Part shown: positions 23,300-35,184 of the stretch, one piece after another | Numbering within the stretch: position 1 is the first letter of the stretch | How the letters are laid out: each line of letters opens with the position of its first letter | Assembly: GCA_009739215.1 (NCBI GenBank) | Contig: VSJF01000002.1 | Span: 1,860,001-1,924,000, forward strand | DNA from: Floccularia luteovirens | Lineage: Eukaryota; Basidiomycota; Agaricomycetes; Agaricales; Squamanitaceae | Direction: 5' to 3' | DNA: 64,000 nt | The notes under the pieces: generated by a model | Databases searched by the model: none | The model's input: the letters and a program-made list of their open reading frames with translations, nothing else | Told to the model about the DNA's origin: nothing | Translations under genes and position numbers: made by a program

Positions 23300-25428
23300 A
23301 TGTCTCCACCGGTAGGAACAACAGGTATTCTCATATCAATATACTATACCTAAATGAAATCTCATTCTCATGGTTTTCAGGATCCCAGTTATCACGGGGT
23401 AGATGGGCGTTTGCCTTCGCCCTTGTCACGTCACTATTCTTCACTTGTACGTTTATCCTTGTCATCTTGAATGCTCCAATCTGAGCATAGCACATCTCAG
23501 GGGGGTTCGCCTATGGGGCAAGAGTTACATGCTTTCTCCAATAGCAGATTTTTCTGACTACCTTGTTGCAGCTCCTCGATGTTCTCAATGCACATTTTCA
23601 AGTAATATTTGGAATAAATAAAACCCAGAGTACACTGCTTCAACTTGCATACTTTGGAGCATATCTCGTCTTCTCGCCTTTCGCTGGGTTATTTGTGAGT
23701 GTCATCTTTGTTAAGCAATCAGAGCCTCATATTTTATATTAGATGAGAAGATGGGGATATAAGGTCTCGTCACTTCAATATTTAATTGTATTTTTTTCTT
23801 AATGATGTTGTGCATTATAGGCTGGAATTCACCTTGGTCTCTCACTATACAGTCTAGGTATGTATTTAGTCTCGTGTGAGTGGATTGATTTAAAAAGGGA
23901 TCCAAGGCGCTGTATTCTTCTGGCCATCTGCAAAGTTCGCAAAGTACGGGGGTTTCGTAGGTTGCACATTTGTAATTGGTAAAGAAAAATCATGCTAGTT
24001 TTGATCGTTATTGATACTGATCGCACTTAGGCTGTGGGCTAGCTACATTGGAGGTTGCCGCAAATTCATATATTTCTGTCTTAGGCACCCCCAAGTATGC
24101 TGCTGCCCGATTGAACTTCAGCCAAGGGTTCCAAGGTGTTGCTTCCTTTGCTGGCCCCCTCATTGCGTCCCGCTGGTTTTTCCTCGGCGAGAATGCAACT
24201 AAACTTGACACAGTACAATGGTTGGTGTCCTATTGCACTACTCGAATTACTAACGGATACTAAATTCGCTGCATCATTCTAGGGTCTACCTGGCTGTTGC
24301 TGGTCTAGGCGTTGCGCTCAATATTTTATTCTAGTGAGTTCTCTACCCATCCCGATGGTCGATATTGAAGCTGAAATGTATTATTATCATAGCTTTTGCA
24401 ACCTTCCCGAAATAACCGAGGAGGCTCTTGCCGCTGAGATCCATGAAGTCGGAATTGTCAATGATATTCAACCTTTCTGGAGGCAATGGAGGTGTATCTT
24501 TGGCTTTGTCGCACAGACACTTTATGTGTATGGAATTTCTTTTTCACAGAGCTATAGTATTCACTTAAATTGAACAGTGGCGCTCAGGTCGGTGTGGCAT
24601 CTTTAGCTGTCAATTTTATGCATGAGCAAGGCATCGGTATCAGTGAATCAAAGGCTAGCCAGTTATTTTCATTCTGTCAGATGACTTTTACTTTCGGAAG
24701 GTGTGTGTTTTGTTACGGTATTCATTATTCAAAGATGGAATTAATATAACATAACTCTAGGTTTGTTGGAGTGGTGATACTCAACTTCGTCGACCCCGCT
24801 TTCATGTTGACATCTTATGGAATTTGTTGTTCGATATTTTGCTTGTGTGTCTCCCAAGTACATGGAAAGGCGGGAGTTGGCTGTCTATTTGCATTATTTT
24901 TCTTTGAGTCCATATGTTATCCTGTTCGTAATTTCCCTCCATTTTGCATTACGGTGCTAACAATGACGGTATAGTGTATATTCACACTAGGGACGAAAAA
25001 TCTTGGCGTACACACGAAGAAGGGATCAGGTCTTATTGTGATGGTAGGTTGTTACAAGCCCTATGAAACCTTTTGCTGAAATCGAGTAGGGTGTTGGCGG
25101 TGGTGCTTGGTATCCACCGGCACAAGGGGCATTGGCTGATAGAGCATCATCAAGGAGATCATATCTGGTACCATTCTCCGGATATGTAGGCATGACAATT
25201 TACGCAATGTGAGCTGTTTTCTGTAATTCTCACCTCCTAGTTTTTGCTGAAGATATCGTTCCCAGTGGTTTGGTGTTAGATCAAACACGAAAGGATGGAT
25301 TCCGGTTCCGCAACGTTGATGAAATAGTAAAACGAAAGAATGAGATGAAAGGCGAAGTAGAGGACGACGTAAATCACAAGATAGGCGAGAAAGATGATTC
25401 AAGCGCAGAGAAGATTGAAAATGCTTGA
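23300..25428 (+). CDS. MFS transporter, fucose-permease (FHS) type
   Basis: This is a plasma-membrane sugar/H+ symporter of the FucP-like major facilitator branch; the substrate is not predictable. At least 13 short exons give MSPPVGTTGSQLSRGRWAFA, SLFFTWGFAYGLLDVLNAHF, LLQLAYFGAYLVFSPLAG, KAGIHLGLSLYSLGAVFFWP and GCGLATLEVAANSYISVLG, then the family stretch ARLNFSQGFQGVASFAGP. The second half contains VAQTLYVGAQVGVASLAVNF, ALFFFESICYPCIFTLG, GSGLIVMGVGGGAWYPP and a Lys/Glu-rich cytosolic tail ending AEKIENA. One intron (about 23518-23570) starts with GC rather than GT: exon TAT GGG, then GCAAGA, with LLDVLN resuming after TTGCAG. Twelve or so membrane segments are visible. Confidence 0.87.
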
Positions 25429-25551
25429 GGTGGTTCGTTTTATTAGTATCACCTTTGGATAGTTAGAGACAGCATAACTATAACTTTCAAGTATAAGAGG
25501 TTTTGTACCAAACCAGTTTTGTATAATAATGATATTGATACAGGTGAAGAA

Positions 25552-26177
25552 TCACACTGCGGAGGTTCGAGAACCAGCAATCCGGTCTACAAACTAATTG
25601 AGGAAAGATTAGTCCTCCGCTCGATCGGAGAGAGGTCATGACTTACGGTTCTAATATAGGGTAGAGATAACATTGTCCCTATGAAGGGCAACTGTCGTAG
25701 GAATGTTACGACAACGGGGAAGAAGTCGCTACAGTTGAGAGCTCGTCAATGGATAACTATACGGAAGACGGCTAAGTTTCCTACCCAAACAAGTTCAGGA
25801 AGCCGAATGTCTCAACAATAACCCCAATGAACGGTCGCTTAAAGAATACAAGCAGGACACCTCCCAGGAAACAAACTGTCCCTCGCAGTTTTTGTTTTCG
25901 AGCAAAGAAATAGAAAAGTTTTTGGGGTCCAATGATCAGTGTCAAGCCCGAAATGAAAAGTATCTGGCATTTGGTTAACACTTTAGTTGAGGTGCAGCGG
26001 AAATGACACGCACATTTCCCAAGGCCAGTAAAGCAGCATCGAAGAAGAGCATAACACCGAGAACCATAAAGAGACCTCCAAACGTGGTGAGGGCGACACC
26101 AATCTCTGTTGATTAGTTGAGCTAAGTATCAGGTAACGCATTCAACTGAAATTACTCTGTGCATCTGATAACCACAT
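25552..26177 (-). CDS. GOT1: Vesicle transport protein Got1
   Basis: Got1 is a small tetraspan Golgi/ER membrane protein acting in ER-Golgi transport. Five short exons: MWLSDAQK; IGVALTTFGGLFMVLGVMLF plus FDAALLALGN; ILFISGLTLIIGPQKLFYFF with FLGGVLLVFFKRPFIGVIV; DFFPVVVTFLRQLPFIGTML; and VDRIAGSRTSAV. All junctions are GT..AG and keep the frame. The length, about 140 residues, is typical. The fourth exon ends with a strong GTAAGT donor, and the acceptor used is CAATTAG before TTTGTAG. Confidence 0.95.
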
Positions 26178-26349
26178 CCTAAGTGTCTGCTGTCGTGTAT
26201 GTAGTTTTTGGTAGGAAGTGTTGCGTGGAAGTCGCGTTCGCATGTAGATTTCACGTGACCAAATAAATAACAAATAAATGGAAATCTAAATTAAATTAAA
26301 TTGTTGATAAACACATTGCTTCGTCGTTTCGACTTGAAATCCTGATGAT

Positions 26350-28451
26350 ATGACTCCTCGATCCCCTCCTACTCGTCCACATATTGCCGTTAATCCCTCT
26401 CTTCGCTTTGGCTCACATACCAGTACAGACTGGGGCGAGGACGATGCTTGGGACAGCACTTCTGATTCAGAATCACCTCGTCAGTCCTCCTGGAGTCGAC
26501 CACCATCGACTGCACCAAAGCCTGTGCCCGGTCCTGCCACCAACTCATCCTCCTCATCAACCCTCGCTCTCTCTTATACTCATATAAGTGCCCCAAATCC
26601 TAGTTCATACCCTCCTAAGTTCGATACACCATTACACTCACGCAAAAATGGCTGGACTATCGTTAGAAAATCCGATGATCGCTTGCCAAAAGAATCACTC
26701 AAAGGGCATATAATTAAAGCGGGTGATGATGATGAGGGCTCAGGTGATGTTGATGTTGAAGGTGACATGGTTCTTGGAGATTTGGAAACGGAATCTGTTA
26801 CTTTGGACCAAGCATCATCACTAGAGTTATCATCCCACACAAATATCAAGCCAAAACAAAACCAGTGGCGCATCAGGGAAGATGTGGAAGACATCTTAAA
26901 CGGTATTTATCTCTCGCCTTCCATCCAAGTAATTTGCACTTTACCTCATAAGCTAGTATCTTGCCTCTGTAGATCCTCTGCATGGTGTAAAGTATCGCGC
27001 CAGACGAGGAGACCATTCTCCAATATTAACAAGACGTCAGAACAAGGAATCTACTGAAAGTCCTGAAAAAACCGAAAAACTCTTGCGAGAACGTTCGATC
27101 CGTTCCAACCGAAGACATAAATTTGTGGACTGTCTGTCAAGTCAAGACGTTAACATAGGTAACATATTATTAGACACTCATTATACATTATCTCATAATG
27201 CGAATAGCGGAACTTCGCAAGCTTTCATGGGCAGGTATTCCAAGCGATTTTCGGCCAATGGCATGGCAGCTACTTCTGGTATGTAACCCATATATTCAGC
27301 ACTTCATCATGACGTTGAGGCGATTTTCTCAAAGGGTTATCTTCCGTTACCAACACCCTTTCGAGCGAGTACGCTTGCCCGCAAAAGAGGGGAATACCTT
27401 TCCATGGTTGAATTGGCATTTGCTCGCGATCGAGAAGGCCTTGACCAACAGATTTGGCATCAAATTGAAATCGACGTTCCAAGAACGCGACCAGGTGTCA
27501 GCCTGTGGATGCATGCGGCAACACAACGAGTGTGTATTTTGTTGCTTAATTTTCACTTTTCTTGAACACTATACCAGAGCCTTGAGCGGATCCTCTATGT
27601 GTGGGCTATTCGACACCCGGCCAGTGGATATGTACAAGGTATTAATGACCTTGTTACACCCTTCTTCCAGGTTTTCTTGTCCGCATATATCGGTAATTCA
27701 TCCCCATATTTTACCTTTGCCAGGAGCTCTGACAGGAAGAATAGATTCTGATCCTGAATCGTTTGATCCTTCTGTCCTTCCAAAACACGTCTTGAATGCC
27801 ATAGAAGCTGATTCATTCTGGTGTTTGTCTCGGCTACTCGATGGTATTCAGGATAATTATATTATTGCCCAACCTGGAATTCAAAGAAGTGTCAGACGCA
27901 TGGCGGAATTGGTTGCTCGAATTGACGGTCGGTACAGATGAACTGAAAATTTTTCTGTGAATTAACTGAGATAATGCCTTATCTAGTACCACTATCCGCC
28001 CATCTTGAGTCCGAAAACGTAGAGTTCATGCAGTTTGCATTTAGATGGATGAACTGTCTGTTAATGCGAGAAATAAGTGTGCAAAATACGATCAGAATGT
28101 GGGACACGTACCTGGTATGTACCCCTTTTAAGTCATTATACTCTGCTAAGTCTGAACTTCACTTTTAGGCCGAAGGTCCAGATGCTTTTTCACAATTCCA
28201 CTTGTATGTTTGTTCTGCATTTCTTGTAAGGTGGAGCGAGAAACTACGGCAGATGGATTTCCAGGCAAGTCCTACTTTGACATCAGTTCTCATTATCCTA
28301 GACGAATTATCACCAACAGGGTATCATTATGTTTCTTCAATCATTGCCCACGCAAGACTGGAGTGATCATGAAATAGAGCTGCTTCTTAGTGAGGCATTT
28401 GTCCTCAATTCCATCTGGCACAATGCGCAGAGTCATTTCACTGGGAAGTAG
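26350..28451 (+). CDS. TBC domain Rab GTPase-activating protein, Gyp1/TBC1D22 type
   Basis: Proteins of this family stimulate GTP hydrolysis on Golgi Rabs (Ypt1). The N-terminus (MTPRSPPTRPHIAVNP) is disordered, with a conserved WTIVRKS. A linker KFVDCLSSQDVNI is spliced to the TBC domain: AELRKLSWAGIPSDFRPMAW, then HQIEIDVPRTRPGV containing the Arg finger (IxxDxxR pattern) and ASGYVQGINDLVTPFFQVF with the Gln finger (YxQ pattern). The domain continues with EADSFWCLSRLLDGIQDNYI, VEFMQFAFRWMNCLLMRE and TIRMWDTYLAEGPDAFSQFH, and ends in IMFLQSLPTQDWSDHEIELL. Both catalytic fingers are intact. The gene has at least nine exons. It faces the nucleoporin gene tail-to-tail with only 110 bp between. 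Confidence 0.92.
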
Positions 28452-28560
28452 TAATTCCAACTCGATAAAAGTAATTCGATATGTATTGTATGCACTTCAG
28501 CAACATGTGATTGTATATCATCAAGTCCACCCAAGTACGCCTTAACGAAATAATGCGGTT

Positions 28561-30569
28561 TTATTCTCGTATTGATGACGAGAAAGAGGCCGATTCGCGA
28601 TCTAAGGCTTCTTTCAGTTCCTTTGCTGCATCCTCCGTCTTTAGGCGGACTGTGTAGGTTTGTGATACACCATCATCGTGACCAACGAACGTTACAGTTT
28701 TCTTGCTTTGTTGGGGGTGCATTCCCGAATGAAATTTAAAGTTCTGAATATGATAAGTCAGCTAGGTGGATGACATGAATAGGAGTTTCACTCACGATTT
28801 GTACTTTTCCTGTACTACTATTTCGCAGTAGCATTCTTCGTGCATCGGATTCTTTATCCTTTTTGAGTCTCAAAACTCCTATTCAATTAGTGAGGATTCA
28901 TTCATCGTCTCGAAATAAAAGAGAAATTACCGAAACCTATCTCGGCCCATCCGGGACCTCCCTTCTCATCAGATTTTTTCAAGCGGTAAGCCTTCAACTT
29001 GACTGCATAGACGGTTTCTTCGTTTTCTTCTCCTTCGCCCTCTTCATCGTGCACACTTGGCGACAACGCAGAAAATACAGTTGGTTCTGTAGTTTCAGGC
29101 GAATTAGCATTCTCGCTCTTCTCTGCACCAGATTCGGCTTCGTCATTCTTTTTCGTTATGCTACTTTTGGCATCTACTCCCTTGAAAGAAGCACCAAATC
29201 CAAAACTAATTGGATTGCTTCCACTCCCGCTGGAAGTCTGCCCAAATCCTCCAAATCCACCAAAAGGTGATGGTTTTGCGAAAGAGAAAGCTGATGAAGG
29301 ACTCGTAGATGTTGTGGAGGTGTTTGATTTGAACAGGTTCGAGGCAGGTTGAGAATCTGAAGTTCCAGCAAAAGTTGTTGGGGAAAATGAGAAAGCTCCC
29401 GTTGGGGGAGAAAATGCGGAGGTGTGGCTTAAAGAGGATGACGATCCAAATTGCACATTGCTAGTGCTAGATGTTGTCGGGTTGCTTTGTGATTTTGACG
29501 GCGAGGATGTAGGAGGGGGAAATAGTTTAGGAGGTTCTGATGTGGAAGTTGGCCCATTTGACGTGAAGCTGGGAGTGGAAGTCGAGGTGGGTGTTGGTAG
29601 GGAAGGAGTGAAGCCTCCGGTGGTAGTGCTAGAAGTTGAAGGATGTTTAGCTCCAAAACCTGTAAAGGAGGATGGAGGGGCCGGCATGGAAAATGCTTTT
29701 GGTTCTTTTGGTTTACCCTGGTCACTTTTGATGCTATTATCCGATAAGTCTTGATAATTTTTGGTCACATTAACACGTAAATTCCTATACTTTTCCAGAA
29801 GTTCTGCAACATCTGTAAAGGGATCCTTTTCTATAGTTTTTGAAAGAGCGTCAAGTAAGGATACATTAAGTCCTCGAAGAGAAGAATAGTATTTGACTTC
29901 AGGGTCATCAGGAGTAGCCTCTGAGTGTTCTGTAACTGCCACTTTCGGGGCAGTAGGAAATGATGCTGGAGTTCTTAATGTTGGAGTACGCCCATCTGAC
30001 ATTGCAGAATCGCCAAGAAATGATGCAAAGGTTTTAGCAGTATTAGAAGCCGTCGCAGTTACAGCTGGGGGGGCAGCTGTAGAGAAACTTAGTGAAGGAA
30101 GAGCTTTATGCGCTGTTACAGGTGCGGGTGGCGTTGCTGGTGGGGTAAACGTGAAGCTTTGAGAAGAGAAACCTGAAAAACCTCCAAACTTCGATGGTGT
30201 AGGTGGTGTCTTTGTAAGGAGGGCTAAGTATAACATGATGCAACACGTGAAATGAATGAACGCACTGGCGGTACTGCAGAACCAAAGGCATTTGGTGGGG
30301 GAGGACTACTTGCTGTAGCGCGATTTGGTAGACCACGAATTCTAGAAGGATGTCAATAAGGACTAGAGCAGGTTCGACTGGGACTAACTGTCTAGTAGCA
30401 ATTACAGATTCTTCTGCTCTTTTGAAACCCATGCCGACGTCTTCAGAGGACTGCAAAATAAAGAAACATTTAAAACGCGAAATGTAACACGAAAGTACTT
30501 ACATACCTCGGCTTCATCGTCTGACATGGCTGCATCTTTGGAAATTTGTTTTTCTGCACCGCGTTTCAT
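28561..30569 (-). CDS. NUP50/Nup2-type nucleoporin with Ran-binding domain
   Basis: This mobile nuclear-basket nucleoporin binds importin-alpha and Ran and promotes cargo release. The start MKRGAEKQISKDAAMSDDEA is the characteristic NUP50 N-terminal importin-binding segment, followed after introns by MGFKRAEESVIATRQ. The middle is FG-rich and Ser/Thr/Pro-rich (SKFGGFSGFSSQSF, PSPFGGFGGFGQ) with a helical block (SLRGLNVSLLDALSKTIEKD). The C-terminal exons make a RanBD1 fold: EETVYAVKLKAYRLKK, WAEIGFG joined to VLRLKKDKESDARRMLLRNS, then FKFHSGMHPQQ and TYTVRLKTEDAAKELKEAL, ending SSSIRE at 28561. The order N-motif, FG and RanBD is diagnostic of this family. Confidence 0.92.
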
Positions 30570-30890
30570 TACGAGAGGCTTCGAGATGGGTTATTCGTGG
30601 TCGATAAAAGTGACAAAGTGTAGTGGCCCACCAAGAGATTCCACAAAGATGCTTTGAATCATGTTGAAGTTTGTGTGTGCCATCACTTCATTGAACTTGC
30701 AACGTAACAGGTACAAACAAAACATTCACATCTACATACGCGTATTATTTTCGAGAGCTAAGAGAAAACAAATGTAACAACTCTATGATATACATATCCT
30801 GCATAAGGAAAAGTCAAGTCTGGAGTGTGATCACGAACAACGTAGCATATAATTAGATAGTACGTGAAAGTCAGCCGGTAAGCACGAAAA

Positions 30891-33800
30891 TCATGCACGC
30901 ATGGGGGGCCTGAGAGGAAGTGCCATCTTGAGTGTATGAAAAGCGAACCTCACACCATTGTGGATGGCCCACACAACAGAAACTAACGAATGTAAATCAG
31001 GTTGGGGCGGTTGAAGATAGCTGGAAAATAGATACTCACGCAGTAAGATCGGTAACCAAAACAATAGAAGCATACGGTCCTCTATGTAAAAATGAGTGAG
31101 TGGCTTCCTGATGGTCATACAACAGACATTACATACGCTTGGTCTTAAGTTTGCGTTGTTTGATATTTGGTTGGTACGCATACGCGCCAACTTCTTGTTC
31201 AGGAACTGGCGTGCCATACCCAACGGGACGCATGTCTGGCGCCGAGTGCGCGCGGCCAGCTGCATTAATCGTAGTTGCATTATCTGCTTGAGAATCATAT
31301 ATAGGCACTTGAGGTGACTCGTCTTGCTCAGCACGTGGAGTGTACATCGGAGGAGGCAGTTCATCCGTTTGCTGCCTGGCGGTAGCTACAGCTAAGGCCA
31401 CCCACTTCTCCCAAGTTGCCCTCCATTCATTCGCTGCACGGATAGCGCCAGTACCCATGCGTCGATTAGAATCATCAACCCGATCTCCACTCTCGCTTTG
31501 CTGCTCGCCCCCTAAGAACGAAGGCCAGCCGGGCATCATTGGTACAAATACAGGGAAAACCATAGGTATCTGAGGTAACGAACCCCATGGGACAGCCGGA
31601 AGGTCTGGCAGCTGAGGGAGGTGGGGGAACGGCAGTTGTGGAATGTTGGGGATGATACCTTGTGCCACCGGAAGTTGTGCAAAGGTGCGCTGGATCATTT
31701 CTACAAAAGATGCTGTTTGCTTAGCATCAACAGACGGATGAGGACGCTTCTCATTGCTTTCATCTTTTTCGGACCGGCATAGAGCAGGTGGTGGAGTTGT
31801 CGACCTAGAAACATCCGCAGAAAGGCGAGGTGTAGCTTTCCCAGAACTATGCCCTCTCCGAAGCGCACGGTGTGATGACCTCTTCATCAAGATATGGAGC
31901 ATGTGATTATCAGCGTCTTCTTCCACATCACCCCAAACGGCCTCTTCATCTTCATCTGTTGACCTATAATCATCACTGTCGAAGGCGCTTGTTGCATGAA
32001 CAATATCAGAGAAGAAACCATCTTCAGAAATTTCCTCCGCAGTAAGTCCGGCAACGTTGACGATTTCTCTATCAGCGCCGGCTTCAACCAGTATCCGCGC
32101 ACATTGACTTGATCGGGAAAGTGCAGCGAAATGCAGAGCTGTGTAACCATTACGGTCACGAGCATCAAGGTCAGCCTGTCGAGCAACAAGGAAGCCTGTT
32201 AATGATGCGAAGCCAAGGAATGCAGCAAGATGAAGTAGAGTTTGGCCGCTAGAACAGGTTTGTGAGATAGCATCCACTGTACGAATAGCATTCGGAGCTA
32301 AATTGTTGTCCACAGGTGTGTCGAGTATAGCAAGGAAATCCACGATGAGACTTTCAAAGTTCTCGTTTTCCTTCTTCTGAATCATAAGAAGGGGTCGAAT
32401 ATCACGCAGTGCCGACGAAGCCATTTGCATATTGCTGCTGCTGCTTCCCCCTTGGTTGTGAGAGTCTTCATTTCCAGCATTTCCAACAATGCGCATTGCA
32501 ACGTTCTTTGCGTCTTCGATCTTGCCAGTCATCTTTAGTCCGACAACCTGTAAGGCAAGCTCCATTCTACAAAACTATTCAGAACAATAACGATAAATAG
32601 TGGAACATGATACTCACAAAGCCCTATCAGTCTCATCCTGATAGGTAAATAACGACAAAGGAGCGTTTTCCGTCTTCTGGAGACCGTCGAACCATACTGC
32701 CACCACACCAGGTGTAGCACGAGGAGGGAGCAAGCACACGAGCGTATTATCACTCCACCGCTGAGTCGAACTTGCTGTGACGTCCCCAAAGACACAGTTC
32801 AGTTGTAAGGATGGATGGAAATTAGCGCCAAGGATCGTTACTTCAATTCCACCATGTGTGGGTCCCAAATTAGGTATCAGACGATGTATGGTCGGCAGTT
32901 GCACAGGACGAGACTGCTGTACGCCCGATGCATCAAAGAACATGAAGGGCATTGGTTGTGAAGGAGCCATCATCATGGAAGGTGCAATCGATGGTAGACA
33001 TAGTGGTGAGGGAGAGTGGGGAAGTTCTACTTCCAGGCTAGCATCAGAAATCTGTACATCTGTAATTTGGTGGTCTTGCGAGGTTGTAAACGTATCTAAT
33101 GACAATTCTAGAACTTGCCGACTATTCTGCAAGGACTGTGTTGGTGAACTATTGTTCAATTCCGTGAGCATCAATTGCTGCAGGACAGATGATGGTGTAG
33201 GAGATCTTGTCGTAGGCAAAGGAGAATAAAGTGTCGATGGTGATGCTATACTGGATATACTGCCTTCGCGGGATATACGCTGCGGTTTACCAGCCAAATC
33301 ATAAGGTTTAGGACGTTTTTTGCTTGCATTGCCAGACAAATCTTTTTTGCGTCTACTCAAGATACGAGATTCCGTAGTGAGAGTGTCGTTTGGAACGGCT
33401 CCTAATTGAGACCACTCTGTTTCCATACTGGAAAAGTTGGTTATCAATTCAGGGTTCCTGCTGCTCGATGTTGTCTTGTGGTCATCGGTGATCATGATAG
33501 GTTTCGAGATTCCCGAGCCCACAAGACGACCTGAATGGTCTTTCAACGTAAAATGAACATTGAACCCTACTTTTTCGCGATGATGCCGACAGTAGCAAGT
33601 AATACGAAGGGGTAACACCACAGAGCCGGTGGAGAAATCGAGGCACTCTGCACAGTTAAATTGAATAATACTTGTTGTATCTTCATATTGCTTGCTCTTT
33701 GCTGGCCGGTGAGTCGAGTCCACTTCACCAGATTCCGAATCAGAACGCGCAGGTCTAACACGTGCAGCAAGTTTCTTTGCGACACGCTTTGCCTGAATTC

Positions 33801-34813
33801 TGCTCAATAAAATCCTCAAAGAGTAGAAAACTATGTAGGCTTACCTCTCGGGTTTGACAACTTGAGCAGCTAAGGACCCTGCTATGGGGTGCAGATGCGC
33901 AGGTGACCATGGTGGTCAGATATAGTATATCTTGTGGTTCAGGATCTATTCAGGGTAAATAGATAAGAAAGGAAGCAAACTAGGAAGGACGATATCCTAC
34001 CTATTTTCCCTTGCTTCCGTGTGCGCTTTTTCGTAGCAGTTCCAAGAGGCAGCTTCAACCATTTCCAGGAACCAACCCGGTTGTACTTGAATGGATCTGA
34101 CGAGGAATTTGCATCCGCAAGATCAACAGTCACTCGCACTTGTGTTTCTACTCTCGATTTGGTTCCCCCTTCTGGTATACTTGGGAACATGATCGGAAGG
34201 CTGTTTCGAATGTTAGAGCTCATGACCCTACAATAACCGATACATAATTGATACACACTTGTAGCATGACTCTTTAGCGGGACACACAACCTTGTGATTC
34301 GTGATTGAAAGATCAGGTTTGCGAGGCAAGGAAGCAGGTGGAGGTATAGGTTTCGTCATGGATACGGAGCCGTTCGGCTGGTGAGGGCTTTGTATCAGGC
34401 CGGACACAAAAGGTTCTACATGTGGTTGTATCGGGCTTGAGTGCGGGGGTTGTGATGGGGGGGAAGAATATTCATGAGAGGAGCTAAGCTCGGGCGACGG
34501 TGAACTGCGGAAAAATTCTCTTATTGACAAAGCTTTTAAAGTAGTGAGAGATAACACACTCTTCATACGCATGCTGTTCAAGCAACTCATCCAGTCGGAG
34601 CATCTGGTCCTCTTCTGTCTTGTGCAACGGAACATATATAGCGGAGTCCATGTCCCAAGGTTGTAAAGACTTTGTCTGATGCATGTTAAGGTACCATGAC
34701 GAATTAAGGTCAGCATCGCTATGTATGGCCACGGGGTCTAATGTATCTGAGGCCTCTGGAGTGGAAGGAGAAGGAGAGCGAGAGACTGTCGCTGCTGCCG
34801 ACGAGGAGGACAT
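30891..34813 (-). CDS. SPT23/MGA2-type membrane-anchored transcription factor
   Basis: Yeast Spt23/Mga2 are ER-anchored activators of the fatty-acid desaturase gene OLE1 and are released by ubiquitin-dependent processing when membranes are too ordered. The start is MSSSSAAATVSRSPSPSTPE at 34813. Then come conserved N-terminal DNA-related segments (ETQVRVTVDLADANSSSDPF, GSWKWLKLP, FNVHFTLKDHSGRLVGSG); an IPT/TIG domain (IHRLIPNLGPTHGGIEVTIL ... NCVFGDVTAS ... LVCLLPP); two ankyrin repeats (GQTLLHLAAFLGFASL, NGYTALHFAALSRSSQCARI); and a basic run KQRKLKTK. Two small terminal exons contribute a hydrophobic helix (MLLLFWLPILLLSVVWAI) before the stop. The domain order matches the family completely. 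The helix carries Trp residues, which matters for membrane sensing in yeast Mga2. Confidence 0.92.
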
Positions 34814-35184
34814 ACTAGGAGGGAGGAAGTAATGATAAGGCGTGGAGAGTCCGAGGTATTCTGGTGAAGTGGTTTGTGTTGACAGCTTTGTTTTCACCCC
34901 TTCAAAACCCAAACGGGGTTACCATTGCTCATGCATGTGTACCACTATGGTAGTGAGCGTGAATAATGTTACAAGTTATCAAGCTATCAGGTCGTACTAG
35001 TACTCTGGTCTGGTCCATTTGTGCGGCCCATCATTAGCAACTTTACTTACACCCGCGGCATTTCTGTGATATAATCATTAGTAGCAGTTTCAAATTTTAG
35101 ACTTAACCCTGTTGTATCATGTGGTCAATCAGGGTCGTAATCCAAAGTTTTCAGAAACATAACCTGGTCTTTTGCAACAAGTTC
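34814..35184. other. Divergent promoter region (SPT23/MGA2-type and Mmc1-like)
   Basis: The 371 bp separate two divergent start codons. No gene is visible. An ATG at 35119 is in frame with the Mmc1-like start at 35185 and could extend that protein. Confidence 0.4.
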
